10,857 bases of DNA, taken from UCB2 sp964475735. Lineage in GTDB: Bacteria > Chloroflexota > Dehalococcoidia > Tepidiformales > Tepidiformaceae. The number at the start of each line of letters is the position of its first letter. The first letter of the stretch is position 1. The stretch spans positions 1 to 10,857 of the forward strand of contig CAYYYI010000091.1 in assembly GCA_964475735.1 (NCBI GenBank), given 5' to 3'. The translations under genes were made by a program, and so were the position numbers. Under the pieces are notes generated by a model that was given only the letters and a program-made list of their open reading frames with translations, was not told where the DNA came from and searched no databases. Shown here piece after piece: positions 5,203 to 10,857 of the stretch.

Positions 5203-7170
5203 ATGACCAGTCCTGACGATAGGCTCCTGACGCAGATCAAGCAGTACCGGCTCGTGCGCAAGATCGGCGAAGGCGCCATGGGGGCCGTGTTTGAAGCCAC
5301 CGACGCCCGCGATGGCAGCCGCGTGGCCGTGAAGCTCCTGCACCCCTGGCTGGCCGCCCAGGACCCGGGCTTCCGCGAGCGATTCGAACGAGAGGCGCAC
5401 ATCGCCGCCCTCCTGCGCTCCCCCTACACCGTCCGGCTGCTCGACTTTGGGGTGACAGACCACTCCTACTTCCTGGTCATGGAGTTCGTCGAGGGCGCCT
5501 CCGTTGGTCAGGTGCTTGCCGAGCGGGGTCCGCTCCCGCCGCAAGAGGCGCTGCGCATCGCCATCGATGTCGCCCGTGCGCTCGAAGAGGCTGGCGCGCG
5601 GAGCGTCGTCCATCGCGACATAAAGCCGGACAACATCCTCCTTTCCTCTGATGGCGGCGTGAAGGTCGCCGACTTCGGCATCGCCCGCAGCGCCGGTGGC
5701 GCCGGGCAGACGCTCACCGGCGCCTTCACCGGCACCGCCGAGTTCGCGGCGCCCGAGCAGTCGTTGGGCGAGACCGACCACCGCACCGACATCTATGCTC
5801 TTGGGGCGACCCTCTACTGCATGTTGGCGGGGCAGCCACCGTTCGGCGGCGCCACGGCCTGGGATGTCGTCAGGCAGCACCAGGCCGCCCCCGTGGCCAT
5901 GGACAAACTCGCTTACCTGCCCGACTCGATCCTCAACCCTCTCCGCCGCTGCCTCGAAAAGGACCCCCGGGACCGCTACCAGACGGCCACGGAACTGGCC
6001 GGCGCGCTCGAGCGCGCCCGCATGACCTACCTGCGAGCGCCGGGCGCTGGCGCTGTTCCACCGCCAACGGGGCAGCCCACGCGGGTGGCAGGCGCGCCCG
6101 CGCCTCCGGGCCCGGCCGATGGGGCAACGCGCGTGGGCGCGCCGCCTCCCTCGCCGAGCCAGGCGAGCCCTGCCGGTGGGCCCACCCGGGTGGCCGGAAG
6201 CGGCCCTGGCACGCCTCTCGTGCCTCGCGCTGCCCCGGCTGGTGGCCCACCGCTCCGGATGAGCGTCTCGCAACCGTTGCAGGTCTCAGAAGGCGTGACC
6301 TACTACGAACTCCTCCTCGAAAACCTGCTGCCCCAGCCGCTGCAGGTCACCCTCTCCGCCGCCGAGCCGTCCGGGGCGCTCGCTGTCATGGTCACGCCCG
6401 AGACCACCCTCGGTCCGGGCGAGACGCAGGTGCTGCCCCTCGAGGCCCATGCTCTCCGGCGGAAGGAGCGTGGCGGCGGGCAGGCCGAGTTCCAGGTTTC
6501 AGCGTTCCTGCCGGGGGGCGAGCGGGTTGCCTTCGTCAACGTGATGGCCGAAGTATCCGGGGCGCCCGGGGGCGGCGGCAGCCGTGTCCCCCTCTGGGGG
6601 ATTGGCCTGGGCGCGGCCGCGATTGCCGCCGCTGCGATCGGCGCCCTCGTCCTCGCCAGCGGGGGTGATGACGACAGTGGCGGTGGCCCTCCCGCTGCCA
6701 CCACCAGCCCCGAGGCTTCGGCCAGCCCGGAAACGCCGCCCGCGGCAAGCCCCTCGGCCGCTGACCCATCGCCGGGGACGTCGCCCGCCGCCGGGGGCTC
6801 CATCGCCGCCCTCGACCGGTGGGACTTCTCCTTCGTCGTGGCCGAGACCACCTGCCCCTTCGGCGCGAAGGTGGGCGACCGCTACGACGTCGCTTTCCGT
6901 TTCACGCCCGCAGGCGGCGCGCAGGTGATACGCGACGGCGACCGCGTGGCCGTCACCGGCATCCGCGACAAGGAGAGCCCGCTGGGGAGCTTCACCTTCC
7001 GCTACGAGGGGTTCAGCTTCGGCTATCCGGTGGCGGCGAGCACCGGCGAGGTCGGGCAGGCCACCATCACGATCTCATTCGCCGATGAGAAGACCGTAGG
7101 CGAAGCCTCGCTGGTGGAACGCTATACCCAGGCTGCCTGCACTATCACGGGGAAGCACCAGAAGCCGTAG
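5203..7170 (+). CDS. Membrane-anchored Ser/Thr protein kinase, PknB/PknF type
   Basis: The protein has 655 residues, with GGGGGAG (5189-5195) ahead of the ATG. The kinase domain (about 15-275) is complete: Gly loop GEGAMG (22-27), Lys44, alpha-C Glu64, HRDIKPDN (137-144), DFG (157-159), APE (183-185). Activation-loop Thr170 and Thr172 align with the autophosphorylated Thr171/Thr173 of PknB. A Pro/Gly-rich linker (280-350) repeats the TRV motif three times (Thr293, 309, 328). Residues about 350-452 look like an Ig-type beta domain. One membrane helix (462-486), followed by GGDDD, leads to a Ser/Pro/Ala stalk and an outer beta-rich domain (about 535-655) with two cysteines, 551 and 646, that could form a disulphide. 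There are no PASTA repeats. It follows the triple-FHA transporter by 23 bases, so that transporter is the obvious substrate or reader, by analogy with PknF/Rv1747. The ligand of the outer domain is unknown. Confidence 0.94.
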   Translation: MTSPDDRLLTQIKQYRLVRKIGEGAMGAVFEATDARDGSRVAVKLLHPWLAAQDPGFRERFEREAHIAALLRSPYTVRLLDFGVTDHSYFLVMEFVEGASVGQVLAERGPLPPQEALRIAIDVARALEEAGARSVVHRDIKPDNILLSSDGGVKVADFGIARSAGGAGQTLTGAFTGTAEFAAPEQSLGETDHRTDIYALGATLYCMLAGQPPFGGATAWDVVRQHQAAPVAMDKLAYLPDSILNPLRRCLEKDPRDRYQTATELAGALERARMTYLRAPGAGAVPPPTGQPTRVAGAPAPPGPADGATRVGAPPPSPSQASPAGGPTRVAGSGPGTPLVPRAAPAGGPPLRMSVSQPLQVSEGVTYYELLLENLLPQPLQVTLSAAEPSGALAVMVTPETTLGPGETQVLPLEAHALRRKERGGGQAEFQVSAFLPGGERVAFVNVMAEVSGAPGGGGSRVPLWGIGLGAAAIAAAAIGALVLASGGDDDSGGGPPAATTSPEASASPETPPAASPSAADPSPGTSPAAGGSIAALDRWDFSFVVAETTCPFGAKVGDRYDVAFRFTPAGGAQVIRDGDRVAVTGIRDKESPLGSFTFRYEGFSFGYPVAASTGEVGQATITISFADEKTVGEASLVERYTQAACTITGKHQKP

Positions 7171-7188
7171 ATCAGGTCAGTGCACAGG

Positions 7189-8832
7189 TCACGGGTTCAC
7201 CGGATGGACCGGCGAGGTGTCGTTCAGTGTCACCCCGTTGATGACAACGGTGAGCTTGAACTGGACCCCGGGCACGTCTGACGCTTCCAGCACGCCGTTG
7301 AAGCAATGTTCCGTTCCGCTGTTGGCGTAGTAGAACGTCGGATGGAACGTCGCGCCCGCCGGCTGGATCTGCTTGATCGTCATCGAGTAGGGGAATCCAG
7401 CCGGCCCGACCGTCCAGCAGATGTCCAACTGGTTGCCCACATGGGTGCCGCCGAACATGTAGGCCGCAAGTGTGTACAGGATCGGCGTTGCGGTCGGAGT
7501 CGGCGTTGGGGTCTTGGTCGGCGTCTTCGTCGGGGTCGGTGTCTTTGTGGGTGTTGGCGTGCTGGTCTTCGTCGCTGTCGGCGCGATCGTTGGAGGCGGT
7601 GGCGGGTTCGTGGGGGGCGCGGCAGTTGGCGGTGGCACGGTTACGGATGCGGTCGCGGTCTTCGCGGCCGCGGTGCCTGCAGCCGCAGTCTGAGTCGGCG
7701 CCGTCTGGGTCGCCGCGACGGACGTTGCCGCGACCGTTCCCGTTGACCGTGGAGATGGCGAGGCGGCCCGTCCCGTGGGCGAGGCGGCCTGCGTGCCGCC
7801 TGGCGTCACCGATGCGTCGTCGGACCTGATCGGGCGGGCTTTCTTGTCATCGTCGCCGGCCACCATGCAGAGACCGGCCACGATCGCAGCTGCCACAACC
7901 ACGGCCGCAAGCGCCGCCAGCGACTGCCAGCGCGAGAGCAGACCAAGGCACCCCTCCGGCAGAAACGAACCAGGGCCCTGCTGGGCCGTCCCCGGTATCT
8001 GCGCTCCGCACACGCCGCAGAACTGCGCGTTCGGGGCCAGTGGAGAGCCGCAGTTGGGGCAGACGTTGCCTGTGGGCGGCGGTGGTTGCGGTGGCGGCGG
8101 CGCAGGGGGTGGGGAAGGAGGCGGAGGAGGCGGTGGTGGTGGTTCCGGGGGCGGCGCCGATCCCATGCCCGCCACCGGTTGAATAGGGGTCGCGGCTGCG
8201 TCAGCGCCTGCGCCCATGCCGGACATTGGCTCGCCGGGGGCAGTGGCTGCGTCAGAGCCCGCGCCCATGCCGGACATTGGCTCGACCGGGGCTGCGGCGG
8301 CGTCGGAACCAGCGCCCATGCCGGACATCGGCTGGCCGGGAGCGGCGGCAGCGTCAGTGCCTGCGCCCATGCCGGACATTGGCTCGCCGGGGGCAGTGGC
8401 TGCGTCGGCGCCTGCGCCCATGCCGGACATCGGCTCGCCAGCGGCAGCGGCTGCGTCGGAGCCAGCGCCCATGCCGGACATTGGCTCTGCGGGAGCAGCA
8501 GCAGCGTCGGCGCCAGCGCCCATGCCCGCCACCGGCTCCGCGGGAGCCGCGGCCGCGTCTGTGCCTGCGCCCATGCCCGCCACCGGCTCCGCGGGAGCCG
8601 CGGCTGCGTCTGTGCCGGCGCCCATGCCTGGTACAGGTTCGGAAGGGGCGGCGGCGCTCGAATCAGCAGGGGCGCCGGGCTGGTCCCCGGCGGAGGCGGC
8701 TGAAACGGCTCCCGCCGCGGAGGCTGCCCCGCCCGCGCCCGAGGCAATCACGGCCGCTCCGCAATTCACGCAGAAGCGAGCCCCTTCGCGGAGGTCGCTG
8801 CCGCACCGGTTGCACTTCGCTTCGCTGGTCAC
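7189..8832 (-). CDS. Double-zinc-ribbon membrane protein with tandem repeats and outer domain
   Basis: This 547-residue protein starts at a GTG; an in-frame TAG five codons upstream (8845-8847) limits the start. Zinc ribbon 1 has CNRC (7-10) and CVNC (21-24). A low-complexity region follows with nine 17-residue repeats (65-217, core GMGAG-x-DAAAAP), then a proline tract (227-253). Zinc ribbon 2 has CPNC (258-261) and CGVC (272-275). A membrane helix (about 302-324) has Arg301 before it and GDDDKK after it, predicting N-inside, C-outside. Outside lie a Ser/Thr/Pro stalk with TPT and TKT repeats (about 340-450) and a beta-rich domain (about 451-547) with Cys472 and Cys510, a possible disulphide. 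I know of no characterised homologue with this whole plan, although zinc-ribbon plus single-helix proteins are common in Chloroflexota. It converges on the kinase gene with only 18 bases between stops. A role as sensor or scaffold is inference. Confidence 0.85.
   Translation of the reverse strand: MTSEAKCNRCGSDLREGARFCVNCGAAVIASGAGGAASAAGAVSAASAGDQPGAPADSSAAAPSEPVPGMGAGTDAAAAPAEPVAGMGAGTDAAAAPAEPVAGMGAGADAAAAPAEPMSGMGAGSDAAAAAGEPMSGMGAGADAATAPGEPMSGMGAGTDAAAAPGQPMSGMGAGSDAAAAPVEPMSGMGAGSDAATAPGEPMSGMGAGADAAATPIQPVAGMGSAPPPEPPPPPPPPPSPPPAPPPPQPPPPTGNVCPNCGSPLAPNAQFCGVCGAQIPGTAQQGPGSFLPEGCLGLLSRWQSLAALAAVVVAAAIVAGLCMVAGDDDKKARPIRSDDASVTPGGTQAASPTGRAASPSPRSTGTVAATSVAATQTAPTQTAAAGTAAAKTATASVTVPPPTAAPPTNPPPPPTIAPTATKTSTPTPTKTPTPTKTPTKTPTPTPTATPILYTLAAYMFGGTHVGNQLDICWTVGPAGFPYSMTIKQIQPAGATFHPTFYYANSGTEHCFNGVLEASDVPGVQFKLTVVINGVTLNDTSPVHPVNP
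7483..7560 (-). repeat. Thr-Pro-Lys low-complexity stalk repeat
   Basis: Residues 425-450 of the zinc-ribbon protein alternate Thr and Pro with regular Lys (units such as TPTK and TPTPTK). The DNA is a degenerate six-base-period repeat, visible on the plus strand as recurring GTCGG and GTTGG steps. Such stalks are usual between a membrane helix and an outer domain, and Thr-rich stalks may be glycosylated. Confidence 0.75.
8161..8640 (-). repeat. 51-bp tandem repeat, nine copies plus a partial tenth, in coding sequence
   Basis: Nine complete units of 51 bp (17 residues) run from 8640 down to 8182, and a truncated tenth continues to 8161. The protein core is GMGAG-(S/A/T)-DAAAAP with a leading (E/Q)P(V/M). 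The first three units have V-A or V-P where units 4-9 have M-S, so there are two subtypes in blocks. The DNA units share the near-constant core CGCCCATGCC on the plus strand. Because 51 is divisible by three, copies can be gained or lost without breaking the frame. Confidence 0.93.
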
Positions 8833-8841
8833 CTCGGCGGC

Positions 8842-8847
8842 ATTCTA
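8842..8847 (-). promoter_or_regulatory. Candidate -10 box next to the zinc-ribbon protein start
   Basis: On the minus strand TAGAAT ends nine bases before the GTG at 8832, and no Shine-Dalgarno motif lies between them. This suggests leaderless or nearly leaderless transcription. The TAG also serves as the in-frame stop that bounds the start. No good -35 is seen. Confidence 0.35.
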
Positions 8848-8882
8848 AGCCGCTGAGGGAGGGTTGCATACTTACCGGCAAA

Positions 8883-8982
8883 NNNNNNNNNNNNNNNNNN
8901 NNNNNNNNNNNNNNNNNNNNNNNNNNNNNNNNNNNNNNNNNNNNNNNNNNNNNNNNNNNNNNNNNNNNNNNNNNNNNNNNNN
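8883..8982. other. Assembly gap of 100 N
   Basis: Exactly 100 consecutive N occur, the conventional filler for a gap of unknown true length. It removes the 3' end of the dehydrogenase gene and whatever separates it from the zinc-ribbon gene. Any open frame running through it is an artefact, and the relative order and orientation of the two sides rest on scaffolding alone. Confidence 0.98.
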
Positions 8983-9815
8983 GCGGGCAGGGGCTCCTGC
9001 TCGAACACGTCCAGGTAGGCGCCGCCGAGCTGCCCGGAACGCAACGCCTCGATCATGGCCGCCTCGTCGACGACCTCCCCGCGTGCCACGTTGATGAGTC
9101 GCGCCCCGGGCTTGAGCCGGGCGAGCGCCTCGGCGCCGATCAGCCGCCTCGTTTCGTCCGTGAGGGGGCAGGCGAGCGCCAGCCAGTCACACCGGGGCAA
9201 CACCGCCGACAGCTCCGAAGGGGGCAACAGTTCATCCACCGGGTCGTCTGCCTGGCGCGGGCTCCGCCGCACGCCGACGACGCGCAGCCCCAGCGCCTGC
9301 CCCATTCGCGCGATGTGATGCCCGATCGCTCCGAGCCCGACAACCACCATGGTCTGCCCGCGGAGGTCCTCCCGGTCGCCCAACCTGGGTTCCCAGGAGT
9401 GGCGGCGCTGCGACTCCAGCCACCCCGGGAAGCCCCGCGCGAGCATGAGCAGCCCGCCGATCGCCGTCTGCGCGATCGGTTCCGCCGCCCCGCCCGAAGA
9501 GTTGGTGAACGCGGTCCCGCGCTCGATGAAGCCGCGGAAGATCGGATGGTCCACCCCGGCGTTGAAGACGTGCAGCCACTTCAGGTTCGGCGCCCCCAAC
9601 GCCGCGGCGAAGAACGAGGCGGTGTTACCACGCTGGTAGACATCCACCGAGAAGTAGGCGATGTCTATCTTTGCCAGGCCGTCCGCCCCCAGGCGCGCTT
9701 CCGGGTCTGCAGGCAACTCGACAAGCTCGAAATCCACGCCTGCGCTGGCCGCCGCTTCGCGAATAGCATCCCCGAACTGCTCGTAGCATGGCCGGGAAAG
9801 CAGGAATCCGGTCAT
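8983..9815 (-). CDS. D-2-hydroxyacid dehydrogenase, C-terminus lost in the assembly gap
   Basis: There are 277 complete codons from ATG at 9815 before the N block; the family is usually 310-330 residues, so about 40 are missing. The substrate domain includes FNAGVDHPIF (84-93) and TNSSGGAAEPIAQ (104-116). The Rossmann motif GLGAIG (160-165) binds the cofactor. Catalytic Arg245 lies in NVARGEVVDE and Glu274 in FEQEPLP; the catalytic His should lie in the gap. After the second beta strand the sequence is GVRRSP (181-186), with Arg where NAD-specific members have Asp, which suggests NADP(H) and a glyoxylate/hydroxypyruvate-reductase-like enzyme. The substrate is not determinable. The start lies three bases after the stop of the upstream YciI-like gene, with CGGAG overlapping that gene's end, so translation is probably coupled. 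Confidence 0.9.
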
Positions 9816-9818
9816 CGG

Positions 9819-10103
9819 CTACTCCGCCCTCCCGCCAACCGCCACGTTCCACTCGCGGATACGGTGGGCAGTGACGAGTCCGTTCTTCACGTACGGGTCC
9901 GCCTCAACGAAGCCTTCGACAACGCCCGGACCGTCCGCCTCGAAGACAAAGAGCGCGCCATCGGCCGGGTCGCTCCACGCTCCCGCCAGCAGCAGTTCGC
10001 CCCGCTCCTGGTAGGCGCGCGCGAGTTCCAAATGCCGGGGCCTGAACGGGCCGCGCCGTTCGAGAATGCCGGGAACGTAGTCGTAGAAGAGCGCGAAATA
10101 CAT
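9819..10103 (-). CDS. YciI-family (YCII domain) protein
   Basis: This 94-residue protein consists of a single YCII domain with the ferredoxin-like order of the family. It opens with MYFALFYDYVPG, has the conserved His24 in RPRHLELA, a central GALFVFEADG strand-turn, and the conserved DPY (69-71) in VEADPYVKNGLV. It ends with RIREWNVAVG. The conserved His/Asp pair is proposed to be an active site, and relatives act in chlorinated-aromatic breakdown or have no known function. It is the first gene of a pair with the D-2-hydroxyacid dehydrogenase three bases downstream, so the two may act on one substrate, which is inference. A TAGGAT lies exactly six bases before the ATG with no ribosome binding site, so the message may be leaderless. 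Confidence 0.9.
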   Translation of the reverse strand: MYFALFYDYVPGILERRGPFRPRHLELARAYQERGELLLAGAWSDPADGALFVFEADGPGVVEGFVEADPYVKNGLVTAHRIREWNVAVGGRAE

Positions 10104-10109
10104 GCCCGC

Positions 10110-10115
10110 ATCCTA
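10110..10115 (-). promoter_or_regulatory. Candidate -10 box for leaderless transcription of the YciI-like gene
   Basis: On the minus strand TAGGAT is followed by six bases (GCGGGC) and then the ATG at 10103. This is the spacing expected when transcription starts on the start codon. There is no purine-rich ribosome binding site. The box directly abuts the inverted repeat at 10116-10145. Confidence 0.45.
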
Positions 10116-10145
10116 CACCGGCGCCCCCGATGGAGGACGCCGGTG
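10116..10145 (-). terminator. Eight-base inverted repeat: possible terminator or operator
   Basis: CACCGGCG at 10116-10123 and CGCCGGTG at 10138-10145 are perfect complements around a 14-base loop. The element lies 13 bases after the stop of the MMPL gene, where a terminator would be expected, but no T-tract follows it on the minus strand. It also covers the spacer region just upstream of the TAGGAT box of the YciI-like gene, so it could equally be a binding site for a dimeric regulator. Confidence 0.4.
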
Positions 10146-10158
10146 CACGGGCGATGCG

Positions 10159-10857
10159 TCACTTTCCGGGTGGCCCCGCTGGCGCGGGAACGGCGGTCGC
10201 CTCGCCGGGCTCGCTCTCGGCGCCTTCAATGGAGATGCGCGGCAGCACGCGATCGAGCCAGCCCGGGAGCCACCAGTTCCACGAGCCCATCAGCTCCATG
10301 GTTGCCGGGACGAGCATCAACCGGACCACCGTCGCGTCAATGAACACGGCCACTGCCAGCCCCAACCCGAACTCCTTCACCACCCGCTGGTCGTTCATCA
10401 CGAAGCTGAGGAAGACCACGATCATGATTGTCGCCGCCGCCGTGATAACGCTCGCTGTCGACGTCAGCCCCCGTGCCACCGACCGGGCGTTGTCGCCCGA
10501 CTTCAGGAACTCCTCGCGGATGCGGCTGACAAGGAAGACCTCGTAGTCCATTGAGAGCCCAAAGAGGACTGCGAAGAGCATCATCGGCAGGAACGATTCG
10601 ACCGGCCCCGTGCGGTCGGCGCCGGTGAGTTCCAGGCCCCAGCCCCATTGGAAGACGGCCACGATGACCCCGTACGCGGCTCCAATCGAAAGCAGGTTCA
10701 TGAGCGCCGCCTTGAGCGGGATGAGGAGCGACCGGAAGACAATCGTCAGCAGGATGAAGCTGATGCCTATCACCAGCGCGAAGAAGAGCGGCAGCCGCTC
10801 CCCGATGCGGTCGGCGATGTCGATGTAGCGCGCGGTCGTTCCGCCCACGTAAGTCGT
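10159..10857 (-). CDS. MMPL/RND-family exporter, C-terminal part, runs off the right edge
   Basis: The visible C-terminal fragment has 232 residues, open to the window end; full-length members have 700 or more. It begins in the periplasmic-domain exit (TYVGGTTARYIDIADR) and then shows the second helix bundle: LFFALVIGISFILLTIVF, LMNLLSIGAAYGVIVAVF, the signature LFGLSMDYEVFLVSR with the proton-relay Asp-Tyr pair (104-105 of the fragment), SVITAAATIMIVVFLSF, and LAVAVFIDATVVRLMLVPA. The tail is a short Pro/Ala/Glu-rich cytoplasmic segment ending at 10159. The pattern fits proton-driven MMPL exporters of the YdfJ/MmpL group, which move lipids or hydrophobic compounds. The substrate cannot be read from this part. 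Fifty-five bases separate it from the YciI-like gene on the same strand, and an inverted repeat lies between them. Confidence 0.92.
   Translation of the reverse strand, partial: TTYVGGTTARYIDIADRIGERLPLFFALVIGISFILLTIVFRSLLIPLKAALMNLLSIGAAYGVIVAVFQWGWGLELTGADRTGPVESFLPMMLFAVLFGLSMDYEVFLVSRIREEFLKSGDNARSVARGLTSTASVITAAATIMIVVFLSFVMNDQRVVKEFGLGLAVAVFIDATVVRLMLVPATMELMGSWNWWLPGWLDRVLPRISIEGAESEPGEATAVPAPAGPPGK

Noticed and set aside
5176..6273. 365-codon minus-strand open frame opposite the kinase
   Set aside because: It is fully antisense to a complete kinase domain with all catalytic motifs, and its Arg/Gly-rich product is typical of a shadow frame.
7171..7188. Bidirectional terminator between the convergent kinase and zinc-ribbon genes
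   Set aside because: Only 18 bases lie between the stops and no stem with a T-tract is visible there.
8161..8640. CRISPR array
   Set aside because: The repeats are directly tandem with no unique spacers and lie in an intact coding frame; no cas genes are near.
8216..8848. Plus-strand Ala/Pro/Met repeat protein
   Set aside because: This is the antisense reading of the 51-bp array; a repeat divisible by three stays open in several frames. The minus-strand frame carries the zinc ribbons, helix and outer domain.
8226..10343. 705-codon plus-strand open frame running through the N block
   Set aside because: It depends on reading N as coding, and it is antisense to four recognisable genes (zinc-ribbon protein, dehydrogenase, YciI, MMPL).

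Overview
The window is a high-GC stretch from a bacterial draft or metagenome assembly, with a block of exactly 100 N at 8883-8982 marking a scaffold gap. A Ser/Thr kinase beside an FHA-ABC transporter, a PAC2 protein of the type common in Actinomycetota and Chloroflexota, GTG starts, and -10-like boxes six bases before start codons all suggest a high-GC Chloroflexota or Actinomycetota. That placement is inference from gene content; no rRNA or other marker gene is present.

Layout. 1-834 (minus) carries a truncated S30AE ribosome-hibernation protein behind a BCAM0308/NMD3-like zinc protein, which looks like a small ribosome-protection operon. 835-1264 has no convincing gene but holds nested inverted repeats. 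On the minus strand these form a terminator-like element in what would be the leader of that operon. 1265-2347 (plus) has a 59-residue zinc-knuckle protein and a PAC2-family protein.

The core, 2429-7170 (plus), is a two-gene operon. The first gene is a 916-residue protein with three FHA phosphothreonine-binding domains fused to an ABCG-type half transporter. The second, 23 bases downstream, is a 655-residue membrane-anchored Ser/Thr protein kinase. By analogy with the mycobacterial PknF/Rv1747 pair, the kinase probably phosphorylates the transporter, itself, or both, and the FHA domains read the phosphothreonines. Convergent to it (8832-7189, minus) is a membrane protein with two zinc ribbons separated by nine 51-bp tandem repeats and a proline tract, then a membrane helix, a Thr/Pro stalk and a small outer domain. 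Its membrane topology mirrors that of the kinase.

Beyond the N gap, all on the minus strand, are a D-2-hydroxyacid dehydrogenase cut off by the gap, a YciI-family protein three bases upstream of it, and the C-terminal part of an MMPL/RND-type exporter running off the right edge. The most interesting items are the triple-FHA transporter/kinase pair with its repeated TRV linker motifs, the repeat-bearing zinc-ribbon protein, and the structured region ahead of the hibernation-factor operon.
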